DNA from: Leptolyngbya ohadii IS1
GTDB lineage: Bacteria > Cyanobacteriota > Cyanobacteriia > Elainellales > Elainellaceae
Direction of reading: 5' to 3'
Assembly: GCF_002215035.1 (NCBI RefSeq)
Contig: NZ_NKFP01000006.1
Location: 1,128,530-1,192,529, forward strand
Length of the DNA: 64,000 nucleotides
The notes beneath the pieces were generated by a model that did no database searches, was not told the origin of the DNA, and saw only the letters and a list, made by a program, of their open reading frames with translations. Position 1 is the stretch's first letter. Each line of letters opens with the position of its first letter. Below, piece by piece: positions 47,609 to 57,361 of this stretch. A program made the translations under genes and the position numbers.

Positions 47609-48640
47609 CTAAGCTGCTGATTTGTGAGAGCTATGGGAGCCATCGACTGTAGCCATTCGGCTAGAGTCACCTCCGCGTGTCCCTGCTTCGATCGTCATCT
47701 CGTGCAATTCCGTTACCTCATGTAACTCCGCAGCAGCCCCTTCCAAGGCTTCAACCGGCGCAGAGTGCCCGTGGAAGTGAATTCCCAGAAGCGCATCATA
47801 GACGAAGTGCCAGAAGTCCTTGCCGCTCTTCAGCAGTCCCAGGGTTTGATGACAGCCTTTTGCATCCAGCAGCGGCTTGGTTGCCCGGTAGGCACCCTGA
47901 TATTTGTACCAGGGAATTGAGGGCCACAGATGATGGATCAGGTGGTAGTTCTGCCCCATAATCAGCACGTTGAGAATGGGATTGGGATATACGCGGGCAT
48001 TCTTCCAGCGATCGCGCTCCTGAAAGGGACGGTGGGGCAAATAGTCAAAGAACAGCCCTAACGCCAAACCCACTACGCCTGCCGGGGTAAACCAGAAGTT
48101 GAAAACGTAGCCTAGAAAGTGATAGTGAATTGCTAGGACTACCACGCTGATGACGATCAGACGAGCGATCGCCCACTCCAGCAGCTCGTATTTGCGCCAG
48201 AGCCGCCGCTTGAAGAAAAAGATTTCGTGATAGAAAAAGCGGGCTGCTATCAGCCACAGGGGACCGCCATTAGACACGTAATGGTCAGGATCGTTATCGG
48301 GGTCGTTGACGTTGGCATGGTGCTGCATGTGAACGCGGGTAAACACCGGGTAGGAAAAGCCTAGCAGCAGAGCGCTTCCATGACCCAAGACGGCATTCAT
48401 GATGCGATTCCGGTGGGCAACATTGTGCGATGCGTCGTGGATAACCGTACCTACCATGTGCAGCGCCAGAACGTTCGCACAGAAGCAAATCCAGTCCGGG
48501 ACGTGCCAGCACCAGTACCCGATCGTGGATAGGATTACCAGGGTTACTGAAACCAGGAACATGAGCAGCGTGGGGTTCCATGCTCCCGGCGCGCCCAAAA
48601 ACTCCCTCGGTACAGTCAGGGGCTGAACTGCCTCCGACAT
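47609..48640 (-). CDS. crtR: Beta-carotene hydroxylase
   Basis: 343 residues of the membrane fatty acid desaturase/hydroxylase fold. The His clusters HDASH (about 68-72), HMQHHANVNDPDNDPDH, and NYHLIHHLWPSIPWYKYQ are those of cyanobacterial CrtR rather than acyl-lipid desaturases. It adds hydroxyl groups to the beta-ionone rings of carotenes, giving zeaxanthin or related xanthophylls, in the membrane. AAGGAG lies nine bases before the ATG. The last ~50 residues (EALEGAAAELHEVTELHEM, then a Ser/His-rich end) extend past the usual core and look dispensable. It is followed by a terminator, so it is probably a single-gene unit. Confidence 0.93.
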   Translation of the reverse strand: MSEAVQPLTVPREFLGAPGAWNPTLLMFLVSVTLVILSTIGYWCWHVPDWICFCANVLALHMVGTVIHDASHNVAHRNRIMNAVLGHGSALLLGFSYPVFTRVHMQHHANVNDPDNDPDHYVSNGGPLWLIAARFFYHEIFFFKRRLWRKYELLEWAIARLIVISVVVLAIHYHFLGYVFNFWFTPAGVVGLALGLFFDYLPHRPFQERDRWKNARVYPNPILNVLIMGQNYHLIHHLWPSIPWYKYQGAYRATKPLLDAKGCHQTLGLLKSGKDFWHFVYDALLGIHFHGHSAPVEALEGAAAELHEVTELHEMTIEAGTRGGDSSRMATVDGSHSSHKSAA

Positions 48641-49309
48641 CGTTCGTTTTCTCCTTACAGCTAGAGTTTGACAGCCAAAGTTCGACAGCTAAGGTTTGCA
48701 ATCTGCCCCTACGTTCGCGTCAAGCTTCGCAAAACATGAGAGCGTACTGGAATAAAACTTTACACTATTTTTCCCCGGTACTCTGGTCAAAACGACATCG
48801 TTTTTTTAGATTGCAGGGAAGAAATCGTGGACGCAAGTGCGCTTCAGGGAAGCTTTACAGATTCTACGGTTAGACGGGAGCGCTATGACGTTCTGTAGGA
48901 TAAGAACATAATTTCAACCGTCTCTCAACAACCTTCTTCAAGGGACTCAACTCTAAAATCTATTCCCCAATTTATATCCCTGCCGATTCACGGCAGCTTA
49001 AGAGAAATAATTTAGACTTCCTTAAACTTTTACAAAAATCAGGAGGACTCTCCGCGATACTACTGATAGGGAAAAAGTCAGGAATTGGTGTCGAAGCCCT
49101 TGTAGACTCTACTATTCAGACAGTTTTCAGGATATTTGAGGCTTCGAGCGTCCCGTTTAATTTCCGTAGTTTCAACCTTAAATTTGCAGAATGGACATTT
49201 TATTAAGTGACCTATAGAAGGATGTTTCAATCATCCTAAACCTGGAGACTAATCTTGAGACTCCAATCTCTTTAGCTCCAACGAGCCAAAAGCAACTGTG
49301 AGGATGGCA
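48641..49309. other. Intergenic region, divergent crtR and TPR promoters
   Basis: The largest gap in the window (669 bases). No gene supported; short ORFs lack family resemblance. It is AT-richer than the flanks and contains no HIP1 site. It should hold the crtR promoter at the left and the TPR gene promoter at the right. GAGG at 49300-49303 sets the downstream start. Confidence 0.5.
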
Positions 49310-50113
49310 ATGAATATACGCACTTTCGCGAGTCAGACTAAGAAAACGTCTGCAAAGCAGTCATCTCAACGAGATAATCGTACGTCCCGCCCCACTGGAG
49401 CAAATCGTCTCAATCCCGATCTAACCCCTGCTACTACAAGACGCTGGTATCGCTTCGGCAAAAAGCTTCAGGAGAGCCATGCTGTCTGCCCCCAGTCAAG
49501 CTTCAATCGGGCGGCACAGAGCCAGCTTCTACGGCAGGAGGCACTGGGACAGGCGCAGCAGGGCAATTTTGAGGTTGCCGTTGCCCTCTTCAGCGAACTG
49601 ATTGAACAGTATCCTGATAGCGCCAGCGACTATAGCAACCGGGGGCTGGTGTACTTCCAGGGCGGGCAGTTCGAGGCAGCGATCGCAGATTACAATCGGG
49701 CGATCGAACTCAACCCTCTGTTGGACAGCGCCTACAACAATCGCGCCAACTACTACGCTTCCCAGGGGCAGTTTTTAGAAGCCATTCTGGACTACGATGT
49801 TGCACTGGATCTCAATCCTGCCAACGTGCGGGTCTGGATTAACCAGGGAATCACGTTCCGGGAGCTGGAGATGTACGAGCGTGCCCTGGAAAGCTTTGAG
49901 CTTGCCCTCTGCCTAGGTCGTCTGGAAGGACACATTTATGCCGAGCGTGGACGCACCTATCATCTGTGGGGGGACTGGAACTGTGCGCTTGCGGACTATC
50001 GACGGGCGATCGAACACCTGCCCGAAGCCGGAAAGCAATCCCCCAATCCTTCCGCTCGCTTGCGTCATCAGGTTGAAGGCTGGACGCTGGAGCTGCTGCA
50101 TCCCTCAGTTTAG
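49310..50113 (+). CDS. TPR protein
   Basis: A 267-residue protein. A basic Ser/Thr/Gln-rich N-terminal tail (~75 residues) precedes about four TPR units from about residue 75: QSQLLRQEALGQAQQGNF, then YSNRGLVYFQGGQFEAAIADY, YNNRANYYASQGQFLEAILDY and so on, each with the GxxxxxxxxxxxAxxxYxxA-like spacing. It is a protein interaction scaffold; no catalytic domain or membrane segment is seen. The ATG at 49310 is preferred over the upstream GTG at 49298 and ATG at 49304 because GAGG precedes it by six bases. Partner unknown. Confidence 0.82.
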   Translation: MNIRTFASQTKKTSAKQSSQRDNRTSRPTGANRLNPDLTPATTRRWYRFGKKLQESHAVCPQSSFNRAAQSQLLRQEALGQAQQGNFEVAVALFSELIEQYPDSASDYSNRGLVYFQGGQFEAAIADYNRAIELNPLLDSAYNNRANYYASQGQFLEAILDYDVALDLNPANVRVWINQGITFRELEMYERALESFELALCLGRLEGHIYAERGRTYHLWGDWNCALADYRRAIEHLPEAGKQSPNPSARLRHQVEGWTLELLHPSV

Positions 50114-50260
50114 TCCTAGTCGTTTTATTGCTGTCCCTGCGATCGCCAGGAAGAGCAGCTTAGGGAAGGCAACAGGCTTTATCTCTTCTACTGCCGAAGG
50201 CTTCCTGTACTGCTAAAGGCTTCCTGGAACGGGTGTCGTTTTGCCTGCTATGCAAAGAAT

Positions 50261-50485
50261 TTATTCGATCGAGATCTGCTGAGGTCCGTTACCGTTACTT
50301 TGGCTGGTGTTCTGATTGAAGGCTGAAGTTTGGGTTGGGGTGAAGCCACCCTGCTGCTCAAGCCAGCTTTTTACGGGATCGTCCGCCAGATTGAGCCGCA
50401 GTAGCCCGGAGACAAAGCCACCCAGGAATGCGATCGGATGTCCAGCGAGTTCGCGGACTACAGGAGTTAATTCGTCCATAAACAT
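50261..50485 (-). CDS. Small conserved cyanobacterial protein, function unknown
   Basis: A 74-residue protein: MFMDELTPVVRELAGHP, then AFLGGFVSGLLRLNLADDPVKSWLEQQ and a Gln/Asn/Ser-rich tail. The Gly-rich hydrophobic stretch (IAFLGGFVSGLL) could be a short membrane-associated helix. The pattern HP-(I/L)-A-F-x-GGFVSG-L-L-R-L-x-L-x-x-DPV-K-x-WL is one I associate with a small conserved cyanobacterial family. No function known. Start at the first ATG; the second ATG (residue 3) is also possible. Convergent to the TPR gene. Confidence 0.75.
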   Translation of the reverse strand: MFMDELTPVVRELAGHPIAFLGGFVSGLLRLNLADDPVKSWLEQQGGFTPTQTSAFNQNTSQSNGNGPQQISIE

Positions 50486-50972
50486 AGGAAATCTCTTAGC
50501 TAGCCGTCACGCTGATCCTAGCGTGAAATTGAGCCACAGTCAGCGGTTAGCTTAAGCAGAAGTGCATTTCATCTAACCTTCAGTATCAGAGTGAATGGGG
50601 ATGAGGCAGGCTGTTCACTCAATGTCAGAGCGTCGTAAGAACGTCATCGCGAAGAGAAGCGTTAACCTTCTTGCGTTAACTTTTTACAGTGGTCTTACAC
50701 TAGTTTGATCAATGCTCTGACAGTGGTCTAGTGCGATGCAATGTTGATGGTCAGGAAGATGCTTCTGGAACAATGCGGTTAGTAACTTCGTCTAACGACT
50801 TCGCCTCAGTGTCTCAGCCAGAATAAGGGGTATTGTGCCACTGCCAGAATTGACCCTTGCGATGTTGGCGGCTTGAATATGACAGGATATTGTGTTGCTT
50901 TGCTGCGCCACGATATCGATTCTACTTTGTTGAACTGGGCGGGCGAGATGCCCACCCCACGAGCGTTTGCTT
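50486..50972. other. Intergenic region with palindromes and a dispersed repeat
   Basis: No gene supported. TGTCAGAGC at 50623-50631 and GCTCTGACA at 50714-50722 form a perfect 9-bp inverted repeat about 82 bases apart. The repeat at 50937-50963 (GGGCGGGCGAGATGCCC, ACCCCAC) matches 4094-4120 and sits just after the nrdJ stop, where it could serve as a 3' hairpin. Confidence 0.55.
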
Positions 50973-53279
50973 CTACTTCTCGACTTTGACTTCAGGCATC
51001 ATACACTTGTCGCTGTCGCAGCCTGCCGGACCTGCCTCGCTGAGTTCTCCCGAATCGTAGCGACTGAGGGCATAGTGGAAGTCATCTGTTTGACGACGCT
51101 CCAGCACTTCGCGACTCAGGCGATCGAACTCTTCTTTGGAAATCGGCTCGAAGGGCAGACGGGGGAAGGTCTGGTGATCGTCGAACCGTGCCAGCAGTGC
51201 CGCAGAGATGTAGCCTTCGTCGTTCTGGATGGTTTCGTAAATGCGCTGCGCCAGTGCCTCAACTTCGGATTCGCGGAGTTCGATCGTGGCGGAAGTGTTG
51301 TGGGTTGTGTAATGCCGCTGTACCTGCATATAGAAGTCCATTTGCGCCAGGGCATTGAACTTGGAGATCTCGACGCGATCGGCTCCCGGAATATTTGCCC
51401 AGGGGACTTCGACGGGGATCTCGACTAGCCATTCGGTACAGCGGGGATCAAAGGGATTGTCGAGCAGGCGACCCTGTTCGTCCTTATCCGACTGAGACGG
51501 AACGATCTTGTAGCCGTACTCCAGGCAAGCCAGCGCCACCGGATCGTTTTTACGGAAGGTAATCCGGCGAATAAACCGCTGTGCCTTGGGAGGATGCCAC
51601 CCCGGACTTGCGCTAGTCAGGAGCGACTTGGTTCCGGCAGGCTGGACGGTGGTGCAGCGATTGGGACGTTGCAGTCCGTGGCGATCGCAGTAATCCCACA
51701 CGACGCGATGCACAATTTCCTTCCAGCGCGTCAGGTACTCCTTCTCGCGCTCCTTGAACTTCAAGCCCGTCATTGTATCGGGACGACCCTGCTCCCACCA
51801 GTTCAACCACTCGACGCCAAACGCCTGCACAAAGAAGTCAAACAGTCCGGTGAAGGATACGCCCACGATCGGGTCGATCGATCGAGAGTAGCGATATCGC
51901 GGTTCCTGAAACTGATGATTCAGCAGGGCAGCAACCGAGAGGGCAGCGGCAGTAAAGGCAGCTTCCTGGTCTTCTAAGTTATTTGGATCAAGCTGATTGA
52001 GATGTACCTCTGCTAAGTTGCAGTGGAAATTTTCGCCCAGGATTTCGCCACATGGGTTCAATCCATAGCGCCCCAGCCGATGCTGCAACTCTTCATCAGA
52101 AATTCCTGGAACCTGCTGCTGAATCCACTCTGCTCCGTTACCTTGTTCGTATACTTTGAGAAATTCAGATTTTAATTCAGCCGTTTTCAGTAAATCGGCA
52201 TTACTGCGGGCGATTGCCTCTGGTGCAAACTGAATTGCCCCCTCACCGGAGTAGAACTGTTTGCGGACGGCATCGGTGCATTCTTCCAGGGTGGGTTTGC
52301 GGTGGAAGACGCGGGTATGGTTTGCCATGCGGAGAACGTCCCGTTCGGGGTCGATCCGCCAGTTGCCCTCAGCGTCCTGCATCCACAGGTTGTCTTTTGC
52401 CGTTGCGCCAAGCTGATCATCGGCGTCGAACTGCCTCATGCCCGCACTGCGACGAATGTTTCCGGCTACTACGCAGGCAGCGGCTTCATCGATGAGCAGA
52501 CAGCACTCTACGGAAGTTAACTGCCGCCCAACTGCTTTATTTAAGATAGAAGCGCAGCGATCGTACAGAGCAGGTAGACGAATTGGGTTTGCCATTCCGC
52601 CGAATCCCTTCAGCCGTTCACCCGCTGGACGCACAGAGCTGAGGTCGATCGTGACTTCGACTGTGCCAGTAAAGCGCTCGTCTGTGGAAAGCTCCAGCAG
52701 AGTTTGATAGGAATCCACCCATCCCTTGCGGCTATCGCCCACGCGAATCAAAACCTGACTGCCGTTAATTTCGATCGTCGTTTCATCCTGCCGGACTTCC
52801 GGAGGCGTTGCGCCAATTTCGCCCTGCATTTTCACGCTGAGGACGTTGCGGATTGCCGGAAGCAGAGAGAGATATTTCGGCTCCAGAATCGCTCCTGTAC
52901 CGCAGCCCATCATGGCAAGATCCATCATCAAGCCGAAGGCACGCCAGTCGGTGACATTGGTGCTGGTGCAGTTATACGCGCCGGAGAAGTTTTCGGGCTT
53001 CTCAATCCAGGCAGTTCCACCTACCCAGAGCCAGCGACCGGAGGACAGACTTTTTAACTCTCGCTGCATCCGCCGCAGCAGATCGGCTTCTTCGGGGGTG
53101 AGCTTGCCCAGTTCGACAATGCCCCGTAAGGTGCGATCGCAGACCTCATCCCAGGATTCGCGCAAGTTCGCCGCCTTTTCACCGCGACGGCTATAGGTGC
53201 GGAAAAACACAGGATTGGCAGCGGGAGCCGCTTCAGGGAACGGTTGAACGGTGCGGTTGCGTTCGAGGTCTTGAACCAT
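50973..53279 (-). CDS. nrdJ: Adenosylcobalamin-dependent ribonucleoside-triphosphate reductase (class II)
   Basis: 768 residues. Active-site features of class II reductases: the Cys in GAYNCTSTNVTDWRAFG, the thiyl-radical Cys context in NPCGEILGENFHCN, and the C-terminal redox pair CDSDKC that thioredoxin reduces. Lengths and blocks match the monomeric (Lactobacillus leichmannii type) RTPR used by many cyanobacteria. It reduces NTPs to dNTPs with coenzyme B12, without oxygen. No intein is present, although the gene family often carries one in cyanobacteria. No cobalamin riboswitch was recognised upstream. GAGG precedes the ATG. Confidence 0.96.
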   Translation of the reverse strand: MVQDLERNRTVQPFPEAAPAANPVFFRTYSRRGEKAANLRESWDEVCDRTLRGIVELGKLTPEEADLLRRMQRELKSLSSGRWLWVGGTAWIEKPENFSGAYNCTSTNVTDWRAFGLMMDLAMMGCGTGAILEPKYLSLLPAIRNVLSVKMQGEIGATPPEVRQDETTIEINGSQVLIRVGDSRKGWVDSYQTLLELSTDERFTGTVEVTIDLSSVRPAGERLKGFGGMANPIRLPALYDRCASILNKAVGRQLTSVECCLLIDEAAACVVAGNIRRSAGMRQFDADDQLGATAKDNLWMQDAEGNWRIDPERDVLRMANHTRVFHRKPTLEECTDAVRKQFYSGEGAIQFAPEAIARSNADLLKTAELKSEFLKVYEQGNGAEWIQQQVPGISDEELQHRLGRYGLNPCGEILGENFHCNLAEVHLNQLDPNNLEDQEAAFTAAALSVAALLNHQFQEPRYRYSRSIDPIVGVSFTGLFDFFVQAFGVEWLNWWEQGRPDTMTGLKFKEREKEYLTRWKEIVHRVVWDYCDRHGLQRPNRCTTVQPAGTKSLLTSASPGWHPPKAQRFIRRITFRKNDPVALACLEYGYKIVPSQSDKDEQGRLLDNPFDPRCTEWLVEIPVEVPWANIPGADRVEISKFNALAQMDFYMQVQRHYTTHNTSATIELRESEVEALAQRIYETIQNDEGYISAALLARFDDHQTFPRLPFEPISKEEFDRLSREVLERRQTDDFHYALSRYDSGELSEAGPAGCDSDKCMMPEVKVEK

Positions 53280-53611
53280 AGTGCGTCCTCGTTGTGATGA
53301 CAGCAGAGTAATAATAGGTGACTAGCGGTGAAGCTATGAAAGAAACCCTACTGGTAGCGATACCTGGGTCTAAGCAAAACTATCCTACTCTAGATCTAGA
53401 GATTTGACACCGATCAATTCCTGACTTGTTGGGGAAAAGCAAAATCATCCATTTCAAGCAAAAAGCCCGGCTTTTCCTGTTTATTGTGACAACTCTCTGC
53501 GGGAGGATGATCCGTCGCAGGGGACAGAGTAGCAATCCCGTGCTCAGTCTGTCGAAACTGCCCCTAGTCCCAAATTCTGGGTAAACTTTGCTTTCCTCTT
53601 TCCTAACGAAC
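53280..53611. other. Intergenic region between ruvC and nrdJ
   Basis: Both flanking genes are on the minus strand, so it holds the nrdJ promoter and the ruvC 3' end. No gene or cobalamin riboswitch box recognised. Confidence 0.45.
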
Positions 53612-54109
53612 CTAAGCGACGTTGGCTCTTGCTCCACATTGAGCCGCATAGGCGATCGCCAGTCCATCGGCACTGTCATCGGGGGAGGGAGGTTTGGGCA
53701 AGCCAAAGATATGCATAACTGCCTGCTTAATATCCGCTTTGCTGGCTCCGTACTGAGCAACAGCAGCTTTCACCTGCGATTGATGCAGAAACGTCACTTC
53801 CTTCAGCCCCCATTCGCCTAATGCCAGTTCAATCACGCCCAGCGCCCGCAGCACTTTTCCCGCATTGGTGTTATCACGCCCAAAGAAGGGCATTTCCATC
53901 GCCACCACATCGGGCTTAACCATCTCGCACAAGTCTTTAATATCTGTGTGAATCTGGCTCAGGCGCTCGTACATGGGGGCTTTTGCCGGAGTTTTAATCA
54001 CGCCATACTCTAATGCCTCGCAGCCGCGAATCACCCCAAAGCCAATGGTGGCGATCGCCGGGTCGATGCCGAGAATAACGCAGTCGTTAAGATCGAGGAA
54101 GGTAGTCAT
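53612..54109 (-). CDS. ruvC: Crossover junction endodeoxyribonuclease RuvC
   Basis: 165 residues. The four acidic catalytic residues are visible: Asp16 in ILGIDPAIATIGFG, Glu72 in VVAMEMPFFG, and the Asp144/Asp148 pair in PSPDDSADGLAIAYA. The HQSQVKAAVAQYGASKADIKQAV helix contacts DNA. It resolves Holliday junctions with RuvAB during recombination repair. Single gene; the AT-rich HIP1-poor island begins immediately to its right. Confidence 0.96.
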   Translation of the reverse strand: MTTFLDLNDCVILGIDPAIATIGFGVIRGCEALEYGVIKTPAKAPMYERLSQIHTDIKDLCEMVKPDVVAMEMPFFGRDNTNAGKVLRALGVIELALGEWGLKEVTFLHQSQVKAAVAQYGASKADIKQAVMHIFGLPKPPSPDDSADGLAIAYAAQCGARANVA

Positions 54110-54605
54110 AAGAGCAATTGTACTGCTCTTGAGCGGAACTGCGCATTATGTCTTCTGAAGAAGGATCTCCTTGTTTGTGACTTGCTCACCAATCCTTGAC
54201 TTACAAATTTTCTACTTCATTGAAATGGACATCTCTTGTTACCAGTGTTACCAGCATCAGATAATGCTGTAGGGTAAAAGCTGTGATCTAGAGATTATTT
54301 TTCAAATAATGGGTGTTCTATAAGCCTCAATTAATTCTCAATTTCACTGGCTTGAGCTGACTATGGAAAGCCTCAAAAGAGGGCTATAGCCGTATAACGA
54401 AAAAACAGCGACGGCTAGTAATTCTGAACTTGGTGTCAGTATCTCTAGTCCGTCGATTGCTGCATGGTATTAGTTTACAGAAGACCAGTGACGACTCCGA
54501 TAGCTTAGCGGCAAGAAGAATTTTTGAACGATAGATGCTGAGAAAGAACCAGAGGACAAAACAGGAAAAATAGGCGTACTTGATTATCAACAGGAATCCT
54601 GTAAC
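54110..54605. other. AT-rich intergenic region
   Basis: No supported gene; the minus-strand ORF at 54384-54590 has no family resemblance. No HIP1 site. It marks the left edge of the compositionally different stretch. Confidence 0.45.
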
Positions 54606-55586
54606 TTACTGGGCTACATCTGAAAAGATTCTAGAGTTTCCGTACAAGACTTTTAGACGTTCTACAGGTAGTAGTTGAATCAGAGGAACAGCTCGGTAGA
54701 AGTCATAGCTATGCATAGTGACTCGTCTCGCCATCATAGAAGGAAATTGAACTGCTAGGACCTTGGTTAAATCATATGCCTCAAAGTTGCTATCAAATCC
54801 TTCTAAACTCACTGGGATTACTTCACTTGTTGTAGGGAAGAACCAAACAAAATTACCATCTTGATAAACGTCTACAACCGCTATTTCTACCCCAGCAAAA
54901 CCAGGAGGAGGAGAAAAAATTCTTCTTTGTTCAGTTCTAACTAAAGCTCTAATTTCGGTCTTCACTTCTTCTCTGGTTGTTGCTTTGATATTGGTCTCAG
55001 ATGCTACCTTTGCTTTGAAAGCTTCTAAGGGAATGTCAGCGCTAGCTCCAATTCCTTGCCCAAAGACAAGTTCCCAGATTCTTGTAATTGATACTAGTCT
55101 GGCAATCTCAGTAGAAACGGATTCCTCAATAGTTTCACCTGGAGGAATGATATTGGTGATAGCTAATTGCCCAGTTCCAATCAGCCTTGATTCCTGATAG
55201 TTCGATATATACCTGACACTAATTTTGTCTAATAGATCTCCTGATCTTCCTCCTAGACCTATCACTCTAATATTTTCTAATTCATCTTTTTTTCCTCCCC
55301 TTCCTCCTCCATTAATGGTTCTGCCTTTATTGGTTTGAAATTCTAGAAAATCGATGTTCCAGTCAGATCTGACTACGATTTTATTGATGTATTCATCACG
55401 ACCTAGCTCTAATTGCTCCGTTTCTCTACCTCCACGTCCACCGTACCTTCTTCCATTTAGAATTAATGCATCAACGGCATCTCCCGTTTGTACACCTAAA
55501 GTTTTAATTGGTTGAATAGGAAATGGAGAACCACCATCTCTATTGAAAGGATTATTCCCACCAAAAGACTTAATGACAATAGACAT
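54606..55586 (-). CDS. Jacalin-like lectin domain protein
   Basis: 326 residues. The N-terminal ~130 residues match a jacalin-type beta-prism: GGRRYGGRGG-like turn, ELGRDEYINKIVVRSDWNIDFLEFQTNKGRTINGGG, then LGGRSGDLLDKISVRYI. The rest (about 140-326) is not recognised: a helical/charged middle (EVKTEIRALVRTEQRR) and a beta-rich end (VVDVYQDGNFVWFFPTT). Jacalin domains bind mannose- or galactose-type sugars. No signal peptide. A GAGGT ribosome binding site precedes the ATG. Codon and base use look AT-richer than in the neighbours, and no HIP1 site lies in it. It could be a carbohydrate-binding effector or surface protein; a toxin-like role is possible but unsupported. Confidence 0.72.
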   Translation of the reverse strand: MSIVIKSFGGNNPFNRDGGSPFPIQPIKTLGVQTGDAVDALILNGRRYGGRGGRETEQLELGRDEYINKIVVRSDWNIDFLEFQTNKGRTINGGGRGGKKDELENIRVIGLGGRSGDLLDKISVRYISNYQESRLIGTGQLAITNIIPPGETIEESVSTEIARLVSITRIWELVFGQGIGASADIPLEAFKAKVASETNIKATTREEVKTEIRALVRTEQRRIFSPPPGFAGVEIAVVDVYQDGNFVWFFPTTSEVIPVSLEGFDSNFEAYDLTKVLAVQFPSMMARRVTMHSYDFYRAVPLIQLLPVERLKVLYGNSRIFSDVAQ

Positions 55587-55955
55587 GATTTCTACCTCAT
55601 TCTAATGTTCTGTTAACTGTTTTTCTCTGTTGAAAGAGGCAAAACGGTTCTTCTGTGTTACCTGCTGATAAGTGAAGACTTCCGAATCTGGCAAAGTTCT
55701 TAGTTCTTGCAGATAAGACCTATCCTCACCGTGTAGGCTTAGCTACAAGTCCAGAAGAGCTGAGTTGCCGGTCATTAACCTACTAAAAGCAGGATATTTC
55801 CCAAGCGTTTTTTGGACAATTAGTCATTTGACGAATTTTTTTGTTAAGGAAAAGTGACAGGAATCTCGCTTACAGCAAAAGAATGCAATAATTCCACTAA
55901 CTTTTTGAAACCATTCATAATTTCAGTTTCTTTCGCGCTCAAGGAGGAAATCGTG
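55587..55955. other. Divergent intergenic region between lectin and LuxR genes
   Basis: It is AT-rich and should hold both promoters. AAGGAGG at 55941-55947 is a strong ribosome binding site for the regulator. The plus-strand frame open from 55854 is leader. Confidence 0.5.
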
Positions 55956-57053
55956 ATGGCGCAGCTTTTAACGCAGGACTATGAGCAAGTCCTGATATTT
56001 TTGCAAAGGCTGTACGCACCTAGCTGTTTAAGAGACTGGTCAAATTATCTGCCTTCGGCGATCTCCAAACTCATTCCGGCAGATATGCCCGGTATCTGCG
56101 AAGTTGATTTTACGCAAGCTCAATTCGTTGATGGAACATCACTTCCTCACATGTCTGATGAGTACGTTCAGGAAGTAAGTAACCAATATTTGCCTGAACA
56201 TCCGTTCATGGCTCACTATCTGAGAACTAGGGATTGCCGAGCTTACAAGCTGTCGGACTTTGTGAATGAGCAACAGCTTCATCTCATGGAGGGGCTGTAT
56301 CAAAAATTCCTCCGCCCAATTGGAATTGAAGAACAGCTAACTCTTAGCTTGCCTCATGAAAATCCCAACACTATAGATGCCATAGTTCTATTTAGAAGTG
56401 AGAGGAGCTTTACAGAGCGCGATCGCACAATTCTCAATCTGCTCCTTCCCCACTTAATGCAAGCCCGTCAAACTGCTCATATCTTTTCGCAAATGGAGCA
56501 GCATACTCAACAACTCCAGAATTCCCTGAACGTAGCTGGAGCGGTTGCCATTTCTAGGGAAGGGCGTATTCAACTGATGACTCCCAAAGCAGAGCATTGG
56601 CTTCAGCAGTATTTTCCATTCAAGAATCTCAGTCAGTCATTGCCAGAACATCTACAGCGATGGGTGAACTATCAAAAGACTTTATTGGCTAGAGAGGAGT
56701 TTCTCTCCAAGCCTCGGCTTCCCTTAAAGATGGAACAGGATGGCAAATATCTCACAGCACGCTTTGTCACTGACCCCAACCAAGATCAGTATCTGCTCCT
56801 TTTAGAAGAACAGCGAAAGCAAAAGCTGTCCAGGGAAGATTTTGAGTTGTTGGGCTTAAGTAAGCGAGAGGCTGAGGTTCTGTATTGGGTTGCCAAAGGC
56901 AAAGAAAATTCAGAAATTGCGGAAGTTTTATATGTTGGCGTGGCAACGATTAGGAAGCATCTAGAGCATATTTACCAAAAACTAGAGGTTAAAAATCGTG
57001 CTTCGGCGGTTGTGGAGGCATTGAAGCGTTTGGGCATGTTGCACTGCGAGTAG
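55956..57053 (+). CDS. LuxR family transcriptional regulator
   Basis: 365 residues. The C-terminal HTH is clear: LGLSKREAEVLYWVAKGKENSEIAEVLYVGVATIRKHLEHIYQKLEVKNRASAVVEAL, with the typical GLSKRE start and the recognition helix around TIRKHLEHIY. The N-terminal ~280 residues resemble a PAS/GAF-like sensor of the sort found in stand-alone cyanobacterial LuxR proteins. AAGGAGG lies eight bases before the ATG. Divergent from the lectin gene, it may control that gene, but this is only context. Its ligand is unknown. Confidence 0.9.
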   Translation: MAQLLTQDYEQVLIFLQRLYAPSCLRDWSNYLPSAISKLIPADMPGICEVDFTQAQFVDGTSLPHMSDEYVQEVSNQYLPEHPFMAHYLRTRDCRAYKLSDFVNEQQLHLMEGLYQKFLRPIGIEEQLTLSLPHENPNTIDAIVLFRSERSFTERDRTILNLLLPHLMQARQTAHIFSQMEQHTQQLQNSLNVAGAVAISREGRIQLMTPKAEHWLQQYFPFKNLSQSLPEHLQRWVNYQKTLLAREEFLSKPRLPLKMEQDGKYLTARFVTDPNQDQYLLLLEEQRKQKLSREDFELLGLSKREAEVLYWVAKGKENSEIAEVLYVGVATIRKHLEHIYQKLEVKNRASAVVEALKRLGMLHCE

Positions 57054-57361
57054 AATGTATCGGGGTTCTTCAAACTGAAGGGTTAAGGATAGCTGGCAGT
57101 TATAGCTAACAGTTAATGAAGATTGATTCCTCCGCAGCTTGAATCAATTCACAACTTATCATTCTATTCCTAAGTTACCTTCTCACGTCTTTGAAGTTGA
57201 TTTCTGAGAAGTGGATTTCTGAAGATAGATTAGGTCGCCCCTCCCATCTGCATCCTCTAAAACAACCCCTACCCGCCCTACCCCCACTCCCCTACTCTCT
57301 ACCAACCCATCCGCGTCCATTTCACCGAAAATAAAAGAAATACCTTCACCTCTCTTTCCCT
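57054..57361. other. Intergenic region upstream of gcvT
   Basis: No gene supported. A pyrimidine-rich stretch (CCCCTACCCGCCCTACCCCC-like) precedes gcvT. No glycine riboswitch was recognised. Confidence 0.45.

Noticed and set aside
53280-53400. Possible cobalamin riboswitch before nrdJ
   Set aside because: No B12-box-like sequence seen, and B12 riboswitches usually control B12-independent isoenzymes rather than nrdJ.
54606-55586. Aerolysin-type pore-forming C-terminal domain on the lectin protein
   Set aside because: The middle region has some alternating polar pattern, but no family motif could be read, so it is left as unknown.
57054-57361. Possible glycine riboswitch before gcvT
   Set aside because: No paired aptamer with the conserved GG-AGAG cores was found.
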